From assembly GCA_032173965.1 (NCBI GenBank), contig CM063288.1, positions 10,458,501 through 10,522,500 of the forward strand: a DNA stretch of 64,000 nucleotides, written 5' to 3'. The DNA is from Sitta carolinensis. Taxonomy: Eukaryota > Chordata > Aves > Passeriformes > Sittidae. The position numbers and the translations under genes are program-made. Below the pieces are notes generated by a model, which saw nothing but the letters and a program-made list of their open reading frames with translations, was not told where the DNA came from and made no database searches. Each line of letters starts with the position of its first letter. The first letter of the stretch is position 1. Below are positions 24,101-36,200 of the stretch, one piece after another.

Positions 24101-26060
24101 ATAAGTTTCATTGCCTCTTCCACATCCCACTTGTGGAATATGCCTTATCAGTTCAGCATACAAATGGATGTAATGTTGTTGCTTCACCTGACTGCAGGTT
24201 TCCAGACAGTAGATGTTTCTCATAATGATAACAAGTTGATTGATTGAACTGTTGCAGCTTGGAGAAGATGCTTGATTTCTCAGCAGCATTATCTCCACAC
24301 CCTTTTCATGCAAAGTTCTGATTCATAGATCAAAACCTTGCTTGAGACAGGTGCTAAAAGGCATGGTACTGATCTTAGTGAATTTGTGGAACTGTTTTGT
24401 AATTAAGTTTGTGTGTAATTGTGAGCCCTATTTGAGAAGTAGAAAAAAAGAGCTTATGAATAAAATACTTTTCCATAGCTCTGTAGGTTTACTGAGGAAT
24501 AAAAACCAGTTTAATGTTAGTTTCTAGCACCTTGTCACAAACACACAGCTTGAAAAACCTCATGTTAGGGTTTAGGGTTTTTTTCTATTTCTCCCCTCCT
24601 CCCTACCCCTCTCTCTGCTGGCAGGTGGTCATTTGCCCTATGCTCTTTATCAAGTATGGAAATGTGTGGGCGATTTCATTTCCAAATGGATTCAGAAGAG
24701 AGCTTCCACCCACTCAGAAATGACAGTCACATGGTTTTATTAGCCTTCAAATTTCACAAACCTGCAACTCCTAGTGGTTTAAAGAATTGCTCTTTGAAAC
24801 AGAAAGGCATTAGGATGCTTGGCTAACTAAGTGATTCAAGCAATTTGAAGGTGTTTTTGTGCTTCTCCTCCCCCTCTCTGTCCTCTCCCTAAAATAAAGG
24901 ACCAACTTATTCCACACTGTATTCTAGGCTTTTAAAAATCTCTGTGGGGTAATAAGAGCCAGTGTTGCCTTTTATGTGTGAAAATAACACAGCAAACAAT
25001 TGATTCTAAATTAAAGTTTGGAAAAATGAGTCAAATCCCTGTAGAAAAATAACAGGCAGCTGAAAATGCTTCTTTTGTAACAAGGTAATGTCAGATTTCA
25101 GAGTTCTGAGTCAATAAAATTGTCATTGAGTCAACAAAATGTGCTAGACAAATGTGTAGTTTTACTGCTTTTTTACCCTGATGTGATTTGAGATGCATTT
25201 TTAAAATATCACCTTCTTCCCTGCTGTCTTTCATTCCAAGTGACCTGCTAGGCCTACTAATTGAAATTAGTCTCCTAAAGTGCTAATATAATTTGTAAAG
25301 ATGGTAATGTTCAGAAAGAGGCAGATTCTTTGGCAACTCTTGCAACTCTGTTTCTCACTTTGACAGCTAGGAGAAAGGTGTTTTGTGTCAAGACTAGGTT
25401 AGTAGGATGTTGAACAGATGGTAAATGGCAGTGCATTTTTAACAGTTCTGCAAATGAAGATCTAATACTGGTTTTACGGGTGAGGGGAGACAGACATGGA
25501 CAAATGAAGCCCTGCAGCAACTCAAGGTTACATTTGAGATTCCAGATCTGTCTTGTGCTTGTAGACTGTTTTGCTGACCATATGTTTCAATACTTTTCCC
25601 CAAAGAAAATCTTTCTCTGACTAGGGTAATCTTTTTCCTTCTGTCCATAGCAGCTTACTGTCTACAGTTAAAAGAGTTGCTTAGAAACAAATGCAGAACA
25701 ATAAGTAGTTTTCTGTGGTGGCAAAACACTGGGGAAAGCTCCTGGGCAGTTATGGAGATAAGTGTACCCCCCAGACCATGGGGAGCCCCACAGCAGAGAG
25801 AGCCTAAGACTTTTTCAGTCCTTTGGAATTTCACTATATCTCCAGGCTTCCTCTGTTTCACATTTCTGTGTTCAGAAACTGCCACAATGAAAAATATGTT
25901 CCACAGGGAAGAAGAAAAATTAACTTCCTGGCAGTGAAATAGCATGCCTTTTGCTGCAGAGTCTCACTGCTCTGAATTTAGAGATAGAAATAAATGTCTT
26001 CATAATAGGCAAATAAAAATCTGAACCCCTTCTTGCAGTATTTTTTAGGTGTGAAAATAC
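24101..26060. other. Unique non-coding DNA
   Basis: No gene seen. A two-unit telomere-like motif (TTAGGG then TTTAGGG, 24565-24577) precedes a T run; it is too short to be called an interstitial telomere. Confidence 0.5.
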
Positions 26061-26900
26061 TCTTTTTATGGTCACGCCTGTATTCATCTTCCAACAAAAC
26101 ATGGAAACCCTTCCAGATCTAAAGACAGCCCTCTCAGCTTTGATGAGGGTTGGTCAACCCTCACCATCTGTTGAGTGCCCCACTTGCCACCGTTCTCTTG
26201 TAAGGCAGGGAGAGAGAAGAAAAGTCCCACAAGCATGGGGAGATGTGACTGCTGCCTTGGAGCCATGGTTGGTGTGTAAGGCTGTGAGGAGACAGACAGC
26301 ACCCACAGGTCAGCCAGTAGGAATCATCAGGAGAATTCAGCTAAGATCCCTCCCAGGAGGGAGCTACTGGCCCTTGCTGGTAGGTCACTGCACTGTCCCT
26401 GGGCTACACTGCATGCCTGCTCAGAGCTCTTGGGACTGGCAGAGAGGGAAAGGGGAGGTAGGTACAGCTCTGCTGTCATCTGCTCCCTCAGATTCTCCTG
26501 AGGCCCCAGCACACAGAGTCTGCCATTCCCTGCCTCCAGCCGGTACCTCAGGAGATGTCATGATGGACAGGCTGCTTTCTTACCTGCTGCTGGTCCGTGG
26601 GTTCACCTTTTCCAGGGCAGATAGAATCTGGTGCTTCTTTGCTCTCTTTTGCATTACTTGGGTCTTTCAGCTGGTGTGAGAAGTTATAAAATCCACATAG
26701 TTAAAGCTGATGAGGAATCATTGCACTTCTTAAAGAGCCAGCCCCATTTGGGTGAAGAACTCTTTCTTGACCAGGGGCACCTAGCAAGGCAGAGGCTGGG
26801 CAGCCAAAGGAAAGCACCAAGTCAGCCTTATGAGGTGTTGAAGACAAGCAACACCTTTCCTTTTGTAAAGCTTTTCTAAAGCAGTTTCTTCCAGGCTGGC
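26061..26900 (+). other. GC-richer patch with a 203-codon open frame
   Basis: The + strand open frame at 26068-26679 (203 codons) is among the longest non-repeat frames here. It contains a single CPTCH (CxxCH) pair near residue 40 and is otherwise low in recognisable structure. The minus strand also has open frames of 60-80 codons across the same bases, which points to composition rather than coding selection. There is no Kozak-supported start that I can defend and no clear splice sites at its ends. Probably non-coding; a lineage-specific exon cannot be excluded. Confidence 0.3.
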
Positions 26901-29486
26901 TTTGTTCACCTCCAAGCACAACAAAGGGTGCACAGTGCTGCATCTTGTTTCATACCTCAGTATTCTATGATACTGTACAAATCAATGCCAGTCCTTTCAC
27001 CCTGACTGCATGCAAAATAAAACAAGTCATGGTAGTGTGCAGGCAGTTGCTGGTGCATTTCTTTCCCATCCATTATGCTGTTTCCTCAGACAAAGAACTG
27101 GCACTAAAAAAGGGACTGATGACTTGAAGTACATACTGCTGTGTAGGAGAAAGCTGGTGCAGGACTGGACCTTAGCATGAGGCTCACAGAGGTGTCAGGG
27201 ACACTACAATGCTCTTGTGCCAATTTATTAAAGTATTTGCTTTGCCAAAGTTCAGGCAGCTGAAATGACAACAAATTGTATGAAAGGAATAGGCTGTGCC
27301 CTGATGAAGAATAAAACTCCTCTTTCACCTCAGTTTTCTTTGAATGAAGTGTATCATTGCTTGCAGTTGCTAACCAGCAATGTTCTTCCAAATCACAATG
27401 GGAAGGGCAGCAATAAAGTTAAAATTATTAGCTGTGTTTGTGCAACGTGTCACTGTTACTTCATGACTATATTTTACGTGCATTTCTCTCAGGTGATGGT
27501 AGGACTTCAATTATACAAATAACTGATATCCTAAAGCTATAAAACATGTGTTGCTAGTAATTCTGCTTATCAGCACAGGACAGTTATGCCTTGATTTATT
27601 ACTTTAACTCAAGTTGTTTTGCAGTAATGCTGAAAGATACTGTATGCACTTGCCAAGGTTTCCTAAATTATGAGTATCATAAAACAAATCTTTTCAGTTA
27701 TTGAGAGAAATAATTGGAAAATTAAAAGGTCAAAATTATGGTATGAAAAACCATGAACAAATTTTTTATCTGTTTCATGTGACAGGTCATCCTGATATTT
27801 GCTTGTAAGCCATAAAACAGGACTGATCCAGTTTGGGGAATAATTCACTGTAGCATTGTGAGAGAAACTGATGTATCTCAAGCTTTTTATATGTTAAAAC
27901 TTTAAAGAAATCCAGTGGTGGTTACAGTACTGGGAACATATGTTTCACTGTAATTCTGAATACAGAAAAGGGAGAATGATGGTTAGAAAGAAAAACACTG
28001 TTATCAAAGAATATGGAACTATGTCTGTTTCTATACATTTTGTCATAACATGTATAGATTGGTTAAAATCTTCATTAAATTTTCTGCAGCATGGCCTTAA
28101 AAAGAATAGCTTTTAAAGAAAGACTCCTCTAAGGTACAGTTAGCTCCTTTTGTTTCTTTTCACAAGCTTAGGAATATAGTTCCTGCACGAATGCCTGGTT
28201 GGTGCTGCGTTGGTTGTGATCAAAGGCTGTGAAATGCAATTTCTGGTGAACAGTGGAGGAGTTATTTCCATAAGAGAGTGGAGAAGTGCTGCAGACTTCC
28301 CTGTGATGTTCAGCAGCATATTCTGCTGGAAGTTTTACTTCTCAGGAAAGAAAGGTTATAAGATCAAACCTGTGACTGCTGTGGCAGACAGGGAGTGCAC
28401 CTGAGTGTTCCTCTTAAAAATTGTGTTGAAGTCATGAAGTTGAGTAGATTTGCTTAAAAGTGACTCAAGACTTAGTTACTGTTATATAGACCATCAATAG
28501 TGTTAAAATGGCAACAAGTCTGGATTCTGAGACACTGTTGAGGATAATATATCCATTTTGGGAGCTTACTAAACTATAATTGTTCCTTTGGGAGTATGTG
28601 TGCATGCAGCTGTACAGTGCTACAGTTAGAATATGTGATGCAGGGAACTGTCAAATACAATCTGCAATGATCTCTCCATGTTTATGTACGTTACTTGTCC
28701 TGTCTCCATCAGGTTTAGAGTTGTTGAAAGTTGTTTCTAGAGAGGTAAACCAAAACACACAACTTCTCATTTTTTTCAGTAAATTAAATGTCTTCCATGC
28801 ATGATCACTCTAAGCTGATAATTTCTTTTAGGTACCAAATCACCTAGTAGGATGGAAGGTACTGAAGTGATAACAGTAGAAGGGAGTAATTTTTTACTTT
28901 CTCTTTTAGCTGGAGATGTAGAGAGCTAAATCATTTTACAGTACTTCAGTGAAGCTGAGGTATTTGATTTCCTTTTAATCTCTACTATGTTTAGCTGAAA
29001 AGTAAAGATGCTGATGAATCTGAAAGGACTGAGTAAGTCCTGGGAACTTTCTTAGACCAGTTAGTCACTGTTTGTGTACACATGCCAGTGTGTAAAGTTG
29101 TACTGGGCTATTTTTAACAAATTGAGTCAGGGAACCTGTTATCAGACAGATGAGTGTGTTCAACGATTAAGCTTCGGTAGGTGAAAATACAAAGGAATAT
29201 ACTATTCCATGAGAGGGTTTGTACTTAGTGGGTTTTGTGTTGCTTTGATAGAGATAAATGTCTTGTCTCTGATTGATACAGATAGAAAAACATATAAAAG
29301 TCTTATTCGATTTAAATATGTAACATGGAGAAGTTCAGCTTTCTCTCATGGTATTTCTTTCAATTTAAAATTCACGTGAAATAGAGAAATCTGACGGTAA
29401 GTTACTGATACAGAGAAAGTCTTACAATGGACTCCTCTGTCTCACTTGGCAATTTAATCAGTGCAGCAATTCTTTTTTAGCCCCTA

Positions 29487-29543
29487 TTTTTTGTTGGATT
29501 GGTTTGTTTGTTTGTTTTTGATTTGGTTTTTGAGATTTGTTTT
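29487..29543. repeat. (TTTG)n low-complexity tract
   Basis: T-rich sequence with three consecutive GTTT units and flanking GGTTT/GATTT variants. Simple repeat only. Confidence 0.8.
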
Positions 29544-31530
29544 GCCAGTGTTTCACTGGATCTGTATCTGTCATTTTCTACCTGGGGAAGTCTCTCAAAA
29601 GCTATTCCTAACATAATGTTTACATAGGCTCCCTTGGAGGCACAAGAATATTGGCAACAAGAAAACAAGCTAGAAATATGCAAAACCTGAGAGTCTGCCA
29701 GTGCACAAGCCCACTGGACTTATTGCTTAAGAAAGGAGAATCTTGAACAGGAACAAGCATCCAAGGAAGGGACTGGCTCATTGCTACAAGGGAAGACACA
29801 AAGTCTTTTGGGTATAAATACAGTAGATTTATGTTCTTAACTGCAATACTGGACTTGGTGATTAAGCTCTGTCCTCTTTTGCAAAGCTGTCCTTTGAAGA
29901 CTTTGAATGGAACAAAACTGTGTCCTTATAAACTTCTTGCTGCCACTTTTTTTCATTAGGAGCCTCTCTTGTTTTCACCACCAAAGGAGTTAAGTGGAGT
30001 TTTTTTCTTGTTTACTTCCTTGTATCTTATCCGTGGCTGTAGTTTTGGGAGTGAAGCTGAGCTGAGCCTGTGTGGGTGAGGCAGAGCATCGAAGGATCCG
30101 ATACAGAGCTGTCATTCATATAAACAGTCCTGACTGCCCAAGCTTGATGGCTTTATAGCTTATGGGGTGTGTCTGTGTAGACCAGTGTGGGTTCCCCAAG
30201 CTTTTATCATATTGCTTTTCTGCCTTGGTGCCAAAACTGGTTTCTGGAGAGCTTTCATAATTTTTACCAGGAAAGAGTGTGAAGTTGTTGTTATTATTTT
30301 TATCAATGCAGGGAGCATGAAATACTGATGGAGATGGAACACAGTAGGACTGAACATGGTTCTACAGCACTGGTAGTGGTAGTTCTGCCACAGGCTCCTT
30401 CTGCCATTTTGGACAATCTGCATGAAAATCTTTACCTTTTCTGCTTATTTAGATAGTGAATTCCACAGGCCATGAACATCTCATTGTACGATGTATTAGA
30501 CAGAAAAAGTTCCTGATGTGTCTATGGAAAAATCTTTCAGAAACACCCATTTTTTACCCCATTCTGCTCTCACCAGAAGTCAATAAGAATTTTGCCTCTT
30601 ACCTAAAGAAGAATTAGGCTCAAGGGAAGTGAATTTTAAAACAAGCAGTAGTTTTCAACTGGTAGTTCACCTTGTGCCTGGAAGACAACTCTATGGTGAT
30701 ATACTGATGTGCTGGCATCCTTTTTGTACCCCCTTAATTTATCTGGTTTTACCCACCCATCTAACTAAAATTCAGAGAAAAAGTCACTAGGTTAGAAAAA
30801 TGTGTTTTTAAAGAAATAATGCTAATTACACAGTTCTCCAAATAGTACTTGCATTAGGAATACAACTTTTGTAAAAGCTAACTCTCCTATCAGTTTTAAA
30901 TGTTTTTCTGCCAGCGACAAACAACAGACTGCTTAAATTTATTCAGTTAGTTGCAATATATATTTATAACCTTTATTGATCTTTTGTGTTGCAAACTTAT
31001 TATCTTATTTACAGCAGGTGGTAGTACAAGTGCAGCGTGTGGCAGCATGCGCCAGCATGTGCCTTGTGTGTGGTGGGTGTGCTACGGGAAGCAAACAGAA
31101 AATCCTTGGTATTCATGAATGTCTGTGTTTTTAAACATGGCAGAGATTAACAGTAAAAAAGTATGTGTTTCTTTGGAAACTGCAATTTCTTCACACCATT
31201 TAAGACAAAAATGAGGTGGAACAGGATACTTTTTTAGGGTGTGTGTGATAATCTAGTTTCTGATAGAGTTTTGACAGCATTGCACAATTATCAGTTACAG
31301 CTATGCAAAGCTTCTTCCAGTTGGCAGCAGTGGTTGTAATTTATAACAATGATGACTTCTTAATGTTTGTGACTTGCATTGGACCAACCCCCTCTGGCAA
31401 GTGAAGTTTAACTCTATTTATGCAGCATGAGCAGCACAGGCAGGAGCAAGGAGGCCCATTCCAGGTGTGTGTTTCTTGACCTGGAACGACAAGCCCTGCA
31501 GCTTCTGTTTCCCACACCACCCGGGTCTTG

Positions 31531-31635
31531 GCCAGCCATGCTAATAAGAATGCCAATTATTTTTATGGACAAATTTCCAGGGAGAAATATGTCACCAATG
31601 TCAGAGATCAGCTGTCTGCGCCGTGCTGCAGCCAT
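31531..31635. promoter_or_regulatory. Candidate conserved non-coding element
   Basis: A block combines homeodomain-like words (CTAATAAG, CCAATTATTTTTATGG) with TTCCAGGGA and a CAGCTG E-box, bounded by unremarkable DNA. Minus-strand and + strand open frames of about 75 codons both cross it, so it gives no coding evidence. The call rests on motif density alone. Confidence 0.15.
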
Positions 31636-33103
31636 CTGCCCAGAGGAATCGTACTAGGCAGTTCTGCTGCACGAGGCAGCCTGAAACCACTTGCTGGGAT
31701 TCAATATCCTTTTTCCATGTTGTGGGATCATTTTCTTTCAGAGGAAAAATGTAGGATAAACATGCTTGAAGGAAAGTGCAAGACATTGTTTATTTTAAGT
31801 GTGTTGCCAGCAGTAATACAAGCCTATCCATTTCTCTTGACAAAATGCAGTTTCTCATGAGCTTAGTGGATTTAAAGAACATATTGTGCTACACAAGGTA
31901 TTAAAGGTTTCCATGGAAATATCAAAATGTGAAATACATTTACTACTTTTTAAAAAGTTTTCTTGATGATCTTTGCCTATGAAACTTTTCAGTAGGAAAC
32001 ATGGGGAGAAAAAGATAAAAAATTGGATTATTGAAGCTTCTGTAGTTCTCTAGGTTGTTAATTTGCAAGGGTGTGCTGCAAATAATTGTTAGCTATATTT
32101 GACCAGACTCTCATTTAATAGAACTCTGTTCAGGTCTGTTGAGTTCAGCCAAATTCCTCCTTTTTGTTTTTCGTTAATCTGTGCTAAAAGCATCCTTTTC
32201 TGTGGATTGCACTGGGGCTGTCAGCCATTGTCCTGCTGTGCTATTTCATCCACTACTCGAATGAGATCTTGATCCACAGAACAGTGTTTGTTATGTGTAT
32301 AAGGGTCCTCATCTCCTTGACTCAGCCACTGTTACACAAACTGGTCACCCAGTGTTGAGATCACAGAAAGCTTCGGGGTAGACTCAAGTGCACATTCAAA
32401 TCTTGCCATGACACAAAAGGTACCCAGCTAGTTAGGTAGGCTTGACTTTGAGTAAAGCTTTTCGACTGCCCTGATGAGCAGTGCACCACACAGTGAGGCT
32501 GGTCTCCAAAGAATTCATCTCTTGCTTCCCCACTTTCTTTTGCCTTTATTTTCCTGTAGCTGGTGAACAAATCTCTGTAACTTAATTTCTCTGCAGTGTT
32601 AGGATGATATGGAGTCGTGGCTGTAGGTGGGAAACAGAGCCAGCTCCTAAGAGCAGAGTCCAAGATGAACAAGCTGCCTGCCATATGAGTCTTCCAATGA
32701 TACAGTGATTTGAAATGAAAACAAATTTATGAAGTTGGAACTTGTGTTGGTACTGAAGCATCCTGGCATTACTTTGATCCCTCTTGCCCACTAACCTCTC
32801 TTCTGTTAGTCATGTAGCCATAGGTATTAAACTATAACTTACTTCAGTTAGACATCATTGTTATTTTACAATCCTGGAGTGCACAGTAAGATCCTGACCT
32901 GGCTATTGGCTTCTTGGCAAAACACTGATTCACATTTCACTTGTGGGCAATATTAAAGATCCTCAAAAATTAGACCATATAATATCTGGCTAAATGTCTT
33001 ATTTAGATATGGTCTTGCATATTATAAGACTTGTCTCTTACTCAGTCTGTCTTGTGCCATGATGCTTTATCATCTAATTTCTGCAGAAGTGTTTCTTATG
33101 AAA

Positions 33104-33210
33104 CGTTTGCGTGGGCTGTGCGATGGGCAGGTCCTGCTGCGGGCGGGCGCGGGTCAGGGATTGCGCAGCGCCGGCAGACGATAACACACCCGCCCTGAAA
33201 CTGACCAGCG
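33104..33210. promoter_or_regulatory. Compact CpG cluster (13 CpG in 107 bp)
   Basis: CpG is rare in this window, yet 13 CpG dinucleotides fall between 33104 and 33210, including GGGCGGGCGCGGG and TTGCGCAGCGCCGG. GGGCGG matches the Sp1 GC-box, and GCGCAGCGC resembles an NRF1 site lacking one base. Flanks return at once to AT-rich sequence. It may be a small promoter or enhancer island, an unmethylated element, or the remnant of a GC-rich insertion. It is too short for the usual CpG-island definition, and no open frame or TATA box supports a particular transcript. Confidence 0.4.
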
Positions 33211-36200
33211 CTTTGCATCAGCAGTGGCCCAACTCCACCTCAGGAAGATAGTGTGGGAACAAACAGTCCACTGATCTGGGAAATGCTGGAGGGATGGGGA
33301 ATGATGCCTTTCATCTGTGGGGAAGTCAAAATGAACACTGTGACAAAACAGTTAATTTTGCCTGGGAAGCAACTGAAATTACAAACACAGCAGGAGAAGC
33401 TCGGCCTTGCTGTACAGATGTTTCATACGCCTTGTGATAAAGAGGCTGCTGGACTGCTCAAGGCAGGGGCGATGCTTTGTCAGATGAAATGAATACTAGG
33501 TCTGCTTCAAACTGATGAGCTATTGGAAGGTTCTTCAGCACAGACTCCTTTCTGAGACATGTTTAACTTCACAAGACAGAGCTAGCAGGAAATACATTAA
33601 CAGGCAGGAAAAAATGCTCCTCAGGCCAACTCTTTACTATTTTTACCCAGTGATGAGTTCCAGAAAATGCTTAGGAAAAATGAACCTTGTCAAACTTTAG
33701 GTGCCCAGAGTAGAGTGTTTTGCCTCAAAGAATGATATGAGCTTGAAGCAGCACTGTTTGCAGCTGCAGTTAAAGCAATACTCACTGGTAACTGTGATGA
33801 TTGTGATTTTAAAGTATGGGAGTGGAGAGCAAAGGTTAAGGGTGGATTCAAGCTCCATCATTATATATTTTATCCTTTCCAAGGGAAAGATAGTGGATTA
33901 GAATTTACTCCTAGAATTTCACGTTACCCACTGACCAAAACTTCATCCGTTTAGAAATGTATTGATAGTGTGGTTTTCAGCTTCTGTGAGCTGAGGGGTT
34001 TTAGCAGCATTTCAGTCAGCTGTGCTTCTAATGGAAAGATCTTATGTACTGGTACTGCATAAGGAAGTGAAAAAGTAAGAAGAAAAGGTTATGATGAAAG
34101 GGCAGACATCTAAAAAAAGGACATTTGAAGAGGGGACAAGCAGAAACTATACTTAGTGCAGGGAAATGGGGAAACTAGGGAAAGTGAGGAGGGGAGAGAG
34201 TTATCTGAGCACCCAGTAGAGAGAAGTATCTTACTACTGGGTATAACTACCATAAATCTTGTAATGTGATGTTCTGTATTGAAATTCACAAAATGGGGTA
34301 ATGCCTTTTAAGCTTCTATTTTGTGTTCATTCAAGTAAGTATTTCCTAAATAAATAACAGTATAATCTACATATCTTCTTTAAAACCTCAAACTAGCAAG
34401 CAGGAATTTAACACTGCAGTTCCCATTTTACTGAAAGAACCACTCTGCATGAAAATAAACAGAACAGTTGAGATTTCACAGGTCTTCAGAAAACCTATCA
34501 TGTATTTCAGCACAGATTAATCTTCATTTTGATCTCTAATATCTTGAAGCATTTTTTTACCTCTGCAGAAACAATACTAATCCTATTTTGGTGGCCTACT
34601 GAGTTGGTTGGAACTTTTGAATGTATAAAACTTTTAGAAGAATTAATATTTTTGGGATATGTTGCTTGCTGTATCAAATTGCAATATTTATATAAGGAGA
34701 ACTACTTCTGGGAATGAATTTCTTAGACACTAAAACAACATGGAAGTCACAAATTCTAAGAAGTCTGAAGTTTTAAAAAATAAATGTTGTTTATTGGAGC
34801 CTCACTCCATTTACACCTCAGTCAGTTTTATATATCATAAAATAGATTGACTTAATGTTTTCAGATATTAGGACTCTTGTAGCTGCTTGTCACTTTAAGT
34901 GAACATGGAAACTTAATCATCTTGGAAATGTCCCACAGCTGAGACTTCTTATGGTTTCTCATGGGTCTGTGGTTTTAAAAGGAAACTTAAAAATGGTATC
35001 ATTTTTTGACTGATCCATGCTGCTAAGGTCAGACTTCATCAATCAACTTTTGAACACCTGAAAAACCCCTCTATCTCCCTCATAAATGTCAGTTTCTCTT
35101 TCCAGTTGTTTTAATGATCTTTGGAGATGAAAGCTGTGGTTTTCATATTGTTTAGAAATTGCCATTTAATATCTTTGGGAAATCTGACTTTGAACAAGTT
35201 GCTGCTCTAGTGATCTAATTTGCTACATCTGTGCCAGAGTGGGCAAAAAACAGTGATTATATGTTGCATGTGTTTATCCTTTTAACTAGAGAAATGAAAT
35301 TATTTGATAGTCAGGGAAAACATGTATTGGAAGTTTTAATAAATTACTCTTTGTTTGAATAAAGGACACCTAAGAAAAAAATTAAGATTACAAATAATTT
35401 ATTGTATTTAGAAAAGATGCCACAGTATTTGAAGTAGACTCAGAACCATTTCTAATCCCAGTTAAACCATTTATACTTATCTTGTTAATTTCAAGCCTTT
35501 CAGCTGATCAAGATAACAAAGATTCATTGGTAGTCCATGAATCTAAAATAACTCAGGGATGGTAACAACTTTGGACAGGTAAACTTATTGAACATATGGA
35601 TGCCTTGTAAAGGGCTCACTTGGGATAGAAACTATCACCATGGTGCTTCAAGGATGATTTCTAAACATCATGATGGTGTCACTTGAGTGCCTCAGGACCC
35701 TAACTGAAATCTAGGCTCTGAATCTTCACTGTCAACAACAAACTAAATTTAAATTTAAAGAGAAGGTGTGTACGTTCTGTCATTTTTACACTTGAAATAG
35801 AGGGGAGAGTATGATCAGCAGAGTGATTTGCCTGGAGTTGTAGACAGAGCTGTTATTCCATAGTATATGCTCAGTGACCAGTCCAGCACCTTGTTTGTAG
35901 TGAGACTCTTTAATCCATTGGTGCTTGGGAGGTCCTGAGCCAGCTCAGTCCTGGTGCACCTCTGAAGACCTTTTTCACAGTCTGCTTCTCGTTTGTCAGA
36001 GCTGCTTCTGTGTGACACAGGAGAAGGTTTTGCTTGTGTTTCTCTCCAGAAGGCAGATGGTATAACAAAAACCTTGGTGACAGTGAAATGCATTCAAATG
36101 TGCCAGTTCTAGATATTCTGCATTAGGTATCTGAATTAGATATGTTTAATGTATTTAGCCATAACCTTTTTTGATTTTTTCTTGTTCTGCTGAAGGCGCA

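Larger units (their letters stand above)
26901..33103. other. Unique AT-rich non-coding DNA
   Basis: Over 6 kb with no repeat family, RNA gene or credible coding frame. A short T/G-rich tract lies at 29487-29543 (TTTG units). The stretch 31531-31635 reads like a conserved non-coding element (listed separately). Confidence 0.5.

Noticed and set aside
24565..24577. Interstitial telomere repeat
   Set aside because: Only two imperfect units (TTAGGG, TTTAGGG) are present.
29000..29040. C/D-box snoRNA suggested by CTGATGAATCTGAAAGGACTGA
   Set aside because: The C- and D-like boxes are far too close together and no terminal stem is seen.
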